A DNA stretch of 22,837 bases from Evtepia sp. (lineage in GTDB: Bacteria; Bacillota; Clostridia; Oscillospirales; Oscillospiraceae): NCBI GenBank assembly GCA_020025735.1, contig JAHHRP010000014.1:1-22837 (forward strand), written 5' to 3'. Positions 6,502 through 12,916 of the stretch are shown one piece after another (positions within the stretch are counted from its first letter, which is position 1; each line of letters begins with the position of its first letter). The notes below the pieces were generated by a model, which made no database searches, was not told where the DNA came from, and saw only the letters and a list, made by a program, of their open reading frames with translations. Both the position numbers and the translations under genes were made by a program.

Positions 6502-7662
6502 ATGTCAGAACAGCTTCATGACGAGCGTTTCGATATATTTAGACTGGGCAGCAAAACACCGGTTGAGCATTGGATCCATGTGCATTTTCTCTGTGCTGTA
6601 GGAGGAGCGGTCATTCTGTTCTTCCTTGAAATCTTTGGGTTTTATGGATTGGATCATTACGGAATGTTCAACACATCGGTTCAGAGATATATCATTCAGT
6701 ATATCTTGGCGCCTGGTGGAATCAATGCGGGAATCATTGTGTTGGGGTACATATTGAAAAACCGTATGCATAAGTTGGAACACAAAGCCATGGTGGTTTC
6801 CGCGATGCTTACACTATTGGTCTTTGTTGCCTATACGATACATTTACAGTTCAGCGCCATTGCAATTTGCTTCTCAGCGGCAATTGGCATTACGATTATT
6901 TATGGCAGTGGCTTCATCACAACGCTGACGGCGATGCTGTCAATTGGTCTAAAAGCAGTTTCTGACCTGTTTCTTGTGTGGGACAAGACCTATACCGTCA
7001 AACGGCTTAACGATGTGAATGACGTGCTGAATTTTGTTATTTCGATCCTTGCCCTGCTTCTTGTGTACAGTCTGGCCATGGCAATTTTGGTCATTGAGCG
7101 TCATAAGCAGCAGTTGAGTAATCAGGCAGAGCGGGAAAAACGAAAACTGATGGAACAGGTGATGATTGATGAGCTGACAGGTGTTTATAACCGAAATGGC
7201 CTGCGAAAAGTTTTTAATGAGATTCAGAAACAGGATGTCAAGCAGTATATTATTGCTATGATGGATATGGACCATTTTAAGGCGATCAATGATACGCATG
7301 GACACGCTGTTGGAGATAAGTATTTGAAGACATTTGGTCAAGTGCTGAAGCAGCATAGCGGCAGCGGCATAGATGTGTTCCGGTTTGGAGGAGACGAATT
7401 CTGTGCGATTTTTCGAAACTGCACAGACAGGGAAGTGGTCCATATTTGTGAGCAGATTCAGCAAGAATATCTGGCCAGTGAGGTTTGCGTTCAAATTGCA
7501 CCTATGACCATCAGCATTGGTCTGGCAGTTTATCGGGAAGAAATGCAGCCGTCCGAGATAATTCAGGCGGCAGACAAAGCCCTATATCAAGCGAAGGAAC
7601 ATCGAGGGAGCATCTGCTTGTATGATGCTGCAAGGAAGAATATAAAGACTGTGGCGGGATAG
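6502..7662 (+). CDS. membrane-anchored GGDEF diguanylate cyclase
   Basis: Makes cyclic di-GMP from two GTP. With ATG 6502 (AGGGGGGAG box at 6486-6493) it has 386 residues. About six membrane helices span 26-198, followed by a charged linker helix (199-220) that would transmit the sensory signal. The cyclase domain shows DELTGVYNR (223-231), DMDHFKAIND (255-264) and an intact GGDEF (296-300). The RxxD inhibitory site normally five residues before GGDEF is absent (GSGI at that place), so product inhibition is not expected. There is no recognisable periplasmic ligand domain; the membrane part itself may be the sensor. It lies in the same orientation as the glycosyltransferase but behind its own promoter. 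Function as a cyclase is firm; the signal and target are not. Confidence 0.93.
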   Translation: MSEQLHDERFDIFRLGSKTPVEHWIHVHFLCAVGGAVILFFLEIFGFYGLDHYGMFNTSVQRYIIQYILAPGGINAGIIVLGYILKNRMHKLEHKAMVVSAMLTLLVFVAYTIHLQFSAIAICFSAAIGITIIYGSGFITTLTAMLSIGLKAVSDLFLVWDKTYTVKRLNDVNDVLNFVISILALLLVYSLAMAILVIERHKQQLSNQAEREKRKLMEQVMIDELTGVYNRNGLRKVFNEIQKQDVKQYIIAMMDMDHFKAINDTHGHAVGDKYLKTFGQVLKQHSGSGIDVFRFGGDEFCAIFRNCTDREVVHICEQIQQEYLASEVCVQIAPMTISIGLAVYREEMQPSEIIQAADKALYQAKEHRGSICLYDAARKNIKTVAG

Positions 7663-7670
7663 TAGGCATC

Positions 7671-7718
7671 AAAAAACTGAGGGAGACGCACATTTTGTGC
7701 GTCTCCCTCAGTTTTTTT
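7671..7718. terminator. strong bidirectional terminator
   Basis: Perfect stem with CTGAGGGAGACGCACA on the left and its complement on the right, an A-run before it and seven Ts after it. It serves both the cyclase (plus) and the lipoprotein (minus). Confidence 0.95.
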
Positions 7719-7769
7719 GACTATGAAATCAGGACGTAGGAATCTGTATGTCTCAAATTTTTGGTGAGA

Positions 7770-8189
7770 TTATTCCTTTTCAAAGGTCAGAGATTGACCG
7801 TCTTGTTCCATGCTGAGAGTCTTGCCGTCAATGGTAGCGGGGATGTCCTGTCCTTCAGCGGTCAGGATTGCGTTGCTGCCATCTTCTTTCCAAGTGCCGG
7901 AGATGCTCTCACCGGTACCCAGAGAACTCATGTCCAGGGAGAAAGTACCATCTTCCTTCAAGATCAGAGGGACCTTGACCTCAACGCCAGACTGCTCGCT
8001 GACCTGTGCGACATCCATGTTGATACCGCTCACATTTACCTTTGTCAGGTGATAGGTACCAACGATGCTGGGGGTTTTGTCAGCGTTGTTGTCGGCGTTG
8101 TCGTTGCTGTCGGTGCCACCACAGGCAGCCAGGCTCAGGACCATAGCAAGAGCCATCATCAGGGAGAGAACATGTTTTTTTGTACGCAT
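7770..8189 (-). CDS. small secreted lipoprotein of unknown function
   Basis: No function recognised. The 139-residue product begins MRTKKHVLSLMMALAMVLSL and has a lipobox LAAC with the lipidated cysteine at 23. An Asp/Asn-rich linker (about 26-40) follows. The rest is a beta-rich domain with repeating edges such as IVGTYHLTKVNVSG, LKEDGTFSLDMSS, ISGTWKEDGSNAILTAEG and KTLSMEQDGQSLTFEKE, in the style of lipocalin-like domains of clostridial lipoproteins. It is exported and anchored to the outer face of the membrane. The start is set by the signal peptide and the AAAGGA box about 10 bases upstream; the in-frame extension to 8258 crosses its own leader hairpin and is rejected. Confidence 0.88.
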   Translation of the reverse strand: MRTKKHVLSLMMALAMVLSLAACGGTDSNDNADNNADKTPSIVGTYHLTKVNVSGINMDVAQVSEQSGVEVKVPLILKEDGTFSLDMSSLGTGESISGTWKEDGSNAILTAEGQDIPATIDGKTLSMEQDGQSLTFEKE

Positions 8190-8211
8190 ACGATTTTCAT
8201 CCTTTCGTTCT

Positions 8212-8233
8212 CTTGCCGGTGAAATCCGGCAAG
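8212..8233 (-). promoter_or_regulatory. leader hairpin before the lipoprotein, similar to one before the LuxR gene
   Basis: Perfect 8-base arms CTTGCCGG and CCGGCAAG with a 6-base loop, ending about 22 bases before the start codon and just upstream of the SD. Its core GCCGGTGAAATCCGGC (plus strand, 8215-8230) matches 14 of 16 bases of the element at 14109-14124. Confidence 0.55.
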
Positions 8234-8269
8234 GCATAAATGATTCCAGTGGAACCATTTTGTGACAAT

Positions 8270-8298
8270 ATTATAACATGAAAAAGATAATAACGCAA
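8270..8298 (-). promoter_or_regulatory. promoter of the lipoprotein gene
   Basis: On the minus strand TTGCGT (8293-8298) and a perfect TATAAT (8270-8275) with a 17-base spacer. The predicted leader of about 75 bases contains the hairpin at 8212-8233 and a small TTCCA/TGGAA palindrome near 8244-8254. Confidence 0.7.
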
Positions 8299-8373
8299 TA
8301 AGTGTAATTATATTAGGGGGAAATATCCCCAATTTAAAAGTCGATTTTCTCTTAGAAGAGAGGGAAGTAACCA

Positions 8374-8401
8374 TTGAAAATACAGGAATTTGTGGTATTA
8401 T
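8374..8401 (+). promoter_or_regulatory. promoter of the ZIP transporter cluster
   Basis: TTGAAA (8374-8379) and TATTAT (8396-8401) with a 16-base spacer. The predicted start near 8408 lies immediately before the operator-like palindrome. Confidence 0.65.
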
Positions 8402-8413
8402 AGAACAACAGAT

Positions 8414-8429
8414 GTTAGCTTGCGCTAAC
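8414..8429 (+). promoter_or_regulatory. candidate DtxR/MntR-family metal-repressor operator
   Basis: Perfect palindrome GTTAGCTTGCGCTAAC, placed a few bases past the predicted transcription start of a metal transporter gene. The TTAGC-N4-GCTAA pattern resembles the symmetric TTAG...CTAA boxes bound by DtxR/IdeR-type repressors. The palindrome and position are read directly; the regulator is inferred and is not encoded in this window. Confidence 0.55.
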
Positions 8430-8506
8430 TTCTTGGAGAGAGGAACGATACCCATTTCCAAAAGGATTGTTGTCTCCCTCAGTAAAAGTAAATAGGAGGC
8501 GATGCC

Positions 8507-9289
8507 GTGAATTTAAACACCTGGTATGGAATATTGATCCCCTTTTTTGGTACGTCGTTGGGGGCTGCCTGCGTCTTTTTTACGAAGAAAACCACGACAC
8601 TTTCTGTGCAAAGGGCGTTGACTGGTTTTGCTGGCGGTGTTATGGTGGCGGCTTCCGTTTGGAGTTTGCTCATCCCAGCGTTGGATCAGTCGGAAGCAAT
8701 GGGAAAATGGTCTTTTCTGCCAGCTGCCGTAGGTTTTTGGATCGGGATACTGTTTTTGCTGCTGCTTGACCACTTGATTCCACACCTGCACAGAAATGCG
8801 GAACAGGCAGAGGGACCAAAGACGAAGTTGCAGAGAACGACCATGCTGGTCCTTGCAGTTACACTGCATAACATTCCAGAAGGTATGGCCGTTGGTGTGG
8901 TATATGCGGGGTATTTGGCAGACAATGTTGGGATCTCTCTTACAGGCGCACTGGCCCTTTCCCTCGGGATTGCGATTCAGAATTTCCCAGAGGGAGCGAT
9001 CATCTCTATGCCACTTCGGTCAGAGGGGATGGGGAGAGGTAAGGCGTTTGTATATGGTGTGCTTTCTGGTGTTGTCGAACCAATCGGCGCACTTTTGACC
9101 ATTCTGGCAGCAGACTTAATCGTGCCTGCACTGCCGTATTTTCTGAGTTTTGCTGCGGGTGCCATGATTTATGTCGTGGTAGAAGAACTGATTCCAGAAG
9201 GCTCTCAAGGGGAGCATTCCAATGTGGCAACACTATCTTTTGCCGTAGGATTTACAGTAATGATGATTTTGGATGTGGCCCTGGGATAG
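8507..9289 (+). CDS. ZIP-family divalent metal transporter
   Basis: Membrane importer of zinc, iron or manganese (ZupT/GufA-like branch). The 260-residue length fits, with about eight hydrophobic helices. The metal-path motifs are HNIPEG (121-126) in helix 4 and QNFPEGA (158-164) in helix 5, plus VEELIPEG near 225-232. A short His-containing stretch DHLIPHLH (88-95) precedes the variable loop. The GTG start at 8507 has AGGAGG (8494-8499) 7 bases upstream. It is first in a cluster with an HMA-like gene 33 bases downstream, and lies behind a promoter with a metal-repressor-like operator, which suggests induction under metal limitation. The preferred metal cannot be read from the sequence. Confidence 0.92.
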   Translation: MNLNTWYGILIPFFGTSLGAACVFFTKKTTTLSVQRALTGFAGGVMVAASVWSLLIPALDQSEAMGKWSFLPAAVGFWIGILFLLLLDHLIPHLHRNAEQAEGPKTKLQRTTMLVLAVTLHNIPEGMAVGVVYAGYLADNVGISLTGALALSLGIAIQNFPEGAIISMPLRSEGMGRGKAFVYGVLSGVVEPIGALLTILAADLIVPALPYFLSFAAGAMIYVVVEELIPEGSQGEHSNVATLSFAVGFTVMMILDVALG

Positions 9290-9322
9290 TACAGGACCAT
9301 CAAACAAGAGACAGGAGGAAAA

Positions 9323-9577
9323 ATGATGTGGAAGTATACGATTGCAGTCAATGGAATGATGTGTGGGATGTGTGAATCACACACGAATGATGCCATTCGC
9401 AAGGCGTTTCCAGTGAAAAAGATCACGTCGTCTCACAAAAAGGGGCAGACTGAAATTATTACAGAGCAGGAGCTGGATGAAACCCTATTGAAGGAAATCA
9501 TTACAGAGCTGGGCTATGATATGGGTGCTGTGCAAAAGGAGCCTTATCAGAAAAAGAAATTGTTTGGATTGTTCTAA
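9323..9577 (+). CDS. heavy-metal-associated (HMA-like) small protein
   Basis: An 84-residue cytosolic protein with a ferredoxin-like HMA pattern: beta strand YTIAVNGMMC, the metal-binding CGMC (C14, C17) followed by His20, a helix NDAIRKAF, the SSHKKG turn, and a second half ending ELGYDMG. The motif GMMCGMCxxH is shifted from the classical GMxCxxC of CopZ. A basic tail KKKLFGLF could touch the membrane. It is the second gene behind the ZIP transporter with its own AGGAGG box, so a role in metal delivery, sensing or buffering is likely by association. An in-frame ATG one codon later (9326) is an equally good start. Confidence 0.82.
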   Translation: MMWKYTIAVNGMMCGMCESHTNDAIRKAFPVKKITSSHKKGQTEIITEQELDETLLKEIITELGYDMGAVQKEPYQKKKLFGLF

Positions 9578-9688
9578 TTGGTTCTGTTCGGATCAATGAA
9601 GCGTCACATGTTGTTTGGTTCAGGTGTCTGTGTTTGATGGCTGCTGTGATAGACTGACCGCAGAGAACGGTGTGAAAGGAGAAGGAAG

Positions 9689-10498
9689 ATGCCTGGGTTT
9701 AGTGCCATAGAAGAGACGTTGTTTGTACCCATGCTGGGCCGGATCTATGCCAGCGAGAAATTCCCCAATATCCTCCAAGATAAGAAAGCAATGGAGATAA
9801 AAGGAAAGCTGCCTCCAAAGATCAAAGGGCAGGATACCCAGACACAGTACACGCTTATCGCCAGTGCGGTGCGCTCTGCCAATATGGATAGATATATTGC
9901 GGACTTTATAAAACGGAATCCAGATGGAATTATTGTAGAGCTGGGATGTGGTCTGGAAACAGCTTTCTATCGTAATCACAATGGAAAAACCCTGTGGTAT
10001 GCGGTGGATCTGCCTGATGTGATCGCATATCGCAAGGAACTTTTCGGGCCACAGGAGCGGAACCAAACGATTGCGGCAGATGCCTTTGGTGAGGAGTGGA
10101 TCCAGCAGATCCGAGGGGAGAATCCGACGGCCCCTCTGCTTGTCACGGCCAGTGGATTATTTTACTATTTTGAAGAGGAGAAGGTGATGGGTCTTTTTCG
10201 GACACTGAAAAAGTACGATGCAATAGAAATCGTCTTTGACGCGGTGAATGGAAAAGGGATGAAACGGATGAGCAAGTATATGCGGCAAGTGGGTCATGCC
10301 GATGCTGCCATGTATTTTTATGTGGACAACGGGAGAGACATCGCGCAGAATGTGGGGGCGAAATTACTTACAGAAGAGCCATACTATGCCCACACAGAGA
10401 CGCATGGTTTACAGCTTATAACTACTGTTGCGATAAAGATGTCTGATTTTTTTAGCATGGTCAAGATGCTCCATATACAGGTATCACCAAGAAAGTAA
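9689..10498 (+). CDS. SAM-dependent methyltransferase of the leucine carboxyl methyltransferase/COG3315 type
   Basis: A 269-residue class I methyltransferase. The SAM-binding strand is IIVELGCGLET (81-91), followed by the acidic VDLPDV (106-111), which holds the ribose in this family. The N-terminal part with QTQYTLIASAVRSANMDRYI matches the pattern of COG3315, a group of O-methyltransferases related to leucine carboxyl methyltransferases. The substrate is unknown. Start ATG 9689 follows AAAGGAG (9675-9681). The gap of 111 bases from the HMA-like gene holds no terminator, so it is probably the last gene of the metal cluster; a strong terminator follows. A link to metal biology, for example modification of a metallophore, is only a guess from position. 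Confidence 0.82.
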   Translation: MPGFSAIEETLFVPMLGRIYASEKFPNILQDKKAMEIKGKLPPKIKGQDTQTQYTLIASAVRSANMDRYIADFIKRNPDGIIVELGCGLETAFYRNHNGKTLWYAVDLPDVIAYRKELFGPQERNQTIAADAFGEEWIQQIRGENPTAPLLVTASGLFYYFEEEKVMGLFRTLKKYDAIEIVFDAVNGKGMKRMSKYMRQVGHADAAMYFYVDNGRDIAQNVGAKLLTEEPYYAHTETHGLQLITTVAIKMSDFFSMVKMLHIQVSPRK

Positions 10499-10554
10499 GA
10501 TGGGATCAACAAGTTGAGTCAGTCCGGTCAGTGAGATGGTTTGAGGCCGTTGAG

Positions 10555-10594
10555 AAAAGCCCTGTGTCTGCCAATCGCGGACACAGGGCTTTTT
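10555..10594 (+). terminator. terminator of the metal cluster
   Basis: AAAAGCCCTGTGTC (10555-10568) pairs with its complement starting at 10580, followed by a T-run. Loop 11 bases. It also flanks the tRNA terminator on the other strand. Confidence 0.9.
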
Positions 10595-10628
10595 GAATGG
10601 ATTTGTTTGGTCAAGGTGTGGCAAAAAG

Positions 10629-10661
10629 AAATTCCCTGAAACCAATGGCTTCAGGGAATTT
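10629..10661 (-). terminator. terminator of tRNA-Val
   Basis: Perfect 12-base arms AAATTCCCTGAA (10629-10640) and its complement (10650-10661) with a 9-base loop. On the minus strand it directly follows, and by one base overlaps, the CCA end of the tRNA and runs into TTTCTTTTT. Confidence 0.85.
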
Positions 10662-10737
10662 GGTGGACGATACAGGACTTGAACCTGTGACCTCCCGCAC
10701 GTCAAGCGGATGCTCATACCAGCTGAGCTAATCGTCC
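10661..10737 (-). tRNA. tRNA-Val (anticodon GAC)
   Basis: On the minus strand: acceptor GGACGAT paired with ATCGTCC, D stem GCTC/GAGC, anticodon stem TCCGC/GCGGG with loop TTGACGT giving GAC at 34-36 (reads GUC, and GUU by wobble), T arm ACAGG-TTCAAGT-CCTGT, discriminator A and encoded CCA. The 77-base length is normal. It has its own promoter and terminator. I found no second copy of its 3' end, so there is no sign that a genetic element inserted here. Confidence 0.96.
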
Positions 10738-10758
10738 ATCTCTTGCGGAACGAATGTT

Positions 10759-10787
10759 ATTCTATCGTATCAGTTGAAATTTGTCAA
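10759..10787 (-). promoter_or_regulatory. promoter of tRNA-Val
   Basis: Minus strand TTGACA (10782-10787) and TAGAAT (10759-10764) with a 17-base spacer, about 22 bases before the tRNA. Confidence 0.85.
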
Positions 10788-10880
10788 GGGAATTTTATAA
10801 AAAAATTAAAACGACAAAAATTATTCTGTTGAAGTGAAATTAACATAGGCAGAAGGGTTTTCTTTAAGAGTATGAGATAG

Positions 10881-10886
10881 TATAAT
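10881..10886 (+). promoter_or_regulatory. candidate -10 box for the AlbA_2 gene
   Basis: Perfect TATAAT about 65 bases before the GTG start. No convincing -35 lies 16-18 bases upstream, so activator dependence or a chance match are both possible. The rest of 10788-10950 is AT-rich and shows nothing else. Confidence 0.35.
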
Positions 10887-10950
10887 CACAGAATAAAGAA
10901 TAAGTGGCAGTCAGAGACTTGCTGGGGCTGCTAGGAGGGAAGCATACATC

Positions 10951-12330
10951 GTGATTGACCTGAACAACATTGCGTCCTATCAGGAAAATAACCGCATTGA
11001 GGCCAAAAAAGCTGCGGGAGGCTTTCCTCATAGCCTATGGGAGACTTACTCTGCCTTTGCCAATACCATAGGAGGTCTTATCCTGCTGGGCGTGGAAGAA
11101 AGAGGGGATAAGAGCCTCAGGGTTACAGGTGTGCCTGATGGAGATGGATATGTGAACACGTTTTGGAAGACGGTTCGGGACCCGGCCAAGGTTAGCCAAA
11201 ACATCCTGTGTCCTGAGGACGTGGTGCTGCACACGGTAGAGGGAAAGGAGATTGTGGTCATCTCTGTGCCGCGGGCCAACCGCTGCCAGCGGCCGGTGTA
11301 TATTGGAGACAGCCCTTTTCAAGGGTCCTACCGCCGGGATGGGGAAGGGGACTACCATTGCTCAGCGGATGAGGTGCGGGCGATGCTGCGGGATCGAGAT
11401 GATACCCCTGCGGATTTGGCAGTGCTGGCTGGACGGGACGAGGGGGACCTGTCCCAGGAAACATTGCGGCAGTTTCGGTTGCTTATGGCTATGCGTCAGC
11501 CGGAACACCCTTATAACTATCTGCCGGATGATCGCTTCCTTCCGGCAGTGGGGATCTTGGGTCCCAGCCAGACGGGATTGCATCCTACATTGGCGGGATT
11601 GTTGTTGTTGGGCAAGCGAAAGGCTTTGCGGGAAGTTTTTCCGCAATTTCGCCTGGAGTACCGGGAGGAGGATACAGGGTTTCACTTGGAAACCATCCGG
11701 CCAGGGCCTCCTGAGAATGTGTTTTCCTTTTACATGATGGTCTCCCGGCGCTTGACTGCGGTTTCTGCATTGCTGGCCGAGGAGTCAGACGAAGAGACAG
11801 CACTAGCTGGAGCCTTGCGGGAGGCTGTGCTTAACGCGATTCTCCACGCGGATTATTTCAGTCGGGGGGGTCTTACGATCTGCCGCAAGGCAGGAGAGCT
11901 GCTGGTCTCCAACGGAGGTTTGCTTCGGGTTTCTCCTGAGCAGGCCCGGATGGGAGAAGCAGCAGACCCACGGAATCAGGGCCTCATTCATCTATTCTCC
12001 TTGGTGAAGCTGGCCACTGGCACGGGGCAGGGGCTGCGGGGAATTTATTCACTCTGGGCTCGTCGGGGCTGGCAGATGCCTATGTTGTCGGAGGTGTTCT
12101 CTGCTGGGCGGACGAATTTAACCCTCCCTCTTCCCCCGCGGGAATTTTCCCCAGAAGAGCTGACGCGGCAGCAGGTTATTGAATACCTTACAGATCATAT
12201 TGCTGCTGGGCGGAGGACTTTGGCACAAGGGTTAGGACTGCCCGAACCAGAGATTCAGGCGGCGCTGAAACGGCTTATGGAGAGCAATCTGGTGGTTCAG
12301 TCTGGTCGAACCTATCGACTTCGGGCGTAA
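10951..12330 (+). CDS. AlbA_2 (Schlafen-type) domain protein with GHKL-ATPase-like and winged-helix parts
   Basis: Putative regulator of the COG2865 type, 459 residues. The N-terminal AlbA_2 domain (about 10-150) shows the usual ExxxxExKKA start (ENNRIEAKKA), WETYSAFANTIGGLILLGVEE (30-50) and VPRANRCQRPVY. The centre contains REAVLNAILHADY (290-302) and LLVSNGG, the remnant GHKL ATPase-like motif seen in this family. The last 60 residues (LTRQQVIEYL..., with LAQGLGLPEPEIQAALKRL) look like a winged helix. Families with AlbA_2 occur both in transcription regulators and in some defence systems; there are no defence partners here. GTG start at 10951 with AGGAGGG (10933-10939) somewhat far upstream. 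A small lipoprotein gene follows within 24 bases, so they are probably co-transcribed. Confidence 0.85.
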   Translation: MIDLNNIASYQENNRIEAKKAAGGFPHSLWETYSAFANTIGGLILLGVEERGDKSLRVTGVPDGDGYVNTFWKTVRDPAKVSQNILCPEDVVLHTVEGKEIVVISVPRANRCQRPVYIGDSPFQGSYRRDGEGDYHCSADEVRAMLRDRDDTPADLAVLAGRDEGDLSQETLRQFRLLMAMRQPEHPYNYLPDDRFLPAVGILGPSQTGLHPTLAGLLLLGKRKALREVFPQFRLEYREEDTGFHLETIRPGPPENVFSFYMMVSRRLTAVSALLAEESDEETALAGALREAVLNAILHADYFSRGGLTICRKAGELLVSNGGLLRVSPEQARMGEAADPRNQGLIHLFSLVKLATGTGQGLRGIYSLWARRGWQMPMLSEVFSAGRTNLTLPLPPREFSPEELTRQQVIEYLTDHIAAGRRTLAQGLGLPEPEIQAALKRLMESNLVVQSGRTYRLRA

Positions 12331-12354
12331 AAAGGAAGAAAGGAAGTGTTTCCA

Positions 12355-12762
12355 ATGAAAAAAAGGATGGGATGGATTCTGGCGTTGGGGATGGCGATTG
12401 TCCTGACGGGATGCGGTACATCAAACCAAGTGTTGCAGAAGGAACCAGAAGAAAAAGTGGCTTTGACGCCGATGGTTATGGTGGATGGTGAGCTGTATTT
12501 TGACACCGGGAAAGAAAGTACCCTGGATGGTCGATGCGGCACACTGGATGGTGAGATCACATCAGCGGTTGATTGCACAGAAAGACCGACGAAGAATGAC
12601 CAGTCTAATTTTGGCGTGGGCTTCCCATATCAGTATGGTCCAGAAGAAACGATTGAACTTGAGAAAGAGGGGAAATGGTGGGTTTACGAATCACAGACAA
12701 AACGAGAAACACGAAACCAGGAAAATCTTGCAAAAACACCTTCTGATCAGGCTGCCGATTGA
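12355..12762 (+). CDS. small lipoprotein of a clostridial unknown family
   Basis: A 135-residue product with an N-terminal signal MKKRMGWILALGMAIV and lipobox LTGC with cysteine at 20. After a linker comes a compact region with MVMVDGELYFDTGKES, GRCGTLDGEITSAVD and QSNFGVGFPYQYG, a pattern I associate with short extracellular lipoproteins of Clostridia without known function. The tail is polar and probably flexible. It lies 24 bases behind the AlbA_2 gene. Start ATG 12355 after AGGAAG; the upstream GTG at 12346 overlaps this box and would only add three residues. Confidence 0.85.
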   Translation: MKKRMGWILALGMAIVLTGCGTSNQVLQKEPEEKVALTPMVMVDGELYFDTGKESTLDGRCGTLDGEITSAVDCTERPTKNDQSNFGVGFPYQYGPEETIELEKEGKWWVYESQTKRETRNQENLAKTPSDQAAD

Positions 12763-12820
12763 GGGAAGATGAAGAACCATCAAAGACAGTGGTGAGATAA
12801 TTATATTATTTTGGGATGAA

Positions 12821-12852
12821 AAATCCGCCTTGCGACTATGCAGGGCGGATTT
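12821..12852. terminator. bidirectional terminator
   Basis: AAATCCGCC and GGCGGATTT arms with an inner TGC/GCA. A-rich before and T-rich after on both strands. Lies between the lipoprotein (plus) and the LuxR gene (minus). Confidence 0.85.
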
Positions 12853-12916
12853 CTTTAACGTGTTTTGTTTGTTGCTGACGTTGATATAGCCAAATGAACG
12901 GGGCGATGTTGAACGG

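Noticed and set aside
6168..6503. 111-codon minus-strand frame in the gap before the diguanylate cyclase
   Set aside because: Low-complexity translation with no SD and no domain; it covers the terminator, promoter and leader of the plus-strand gene.
8472..8483. GTCTCCCTCAGT repeats 12 bases of the terminator at 7701-7712
   Set aside because: A 12-base match of simple composition, without its pairing arm at the second place; probably chance.
10661..10737. tRNA-Val as an insertion site for a mobile element
   Set aside because: No integrase and no second copy of the tRNA 3' end in the window.
11521..11548. 8-base inverted repeat CTGCCGGA/TCCGGCAG resembling the leader hairpins
   Set aside because: It is inside the AlbA_2 coding sequence, has a 12-base loop and is not near a start codon.
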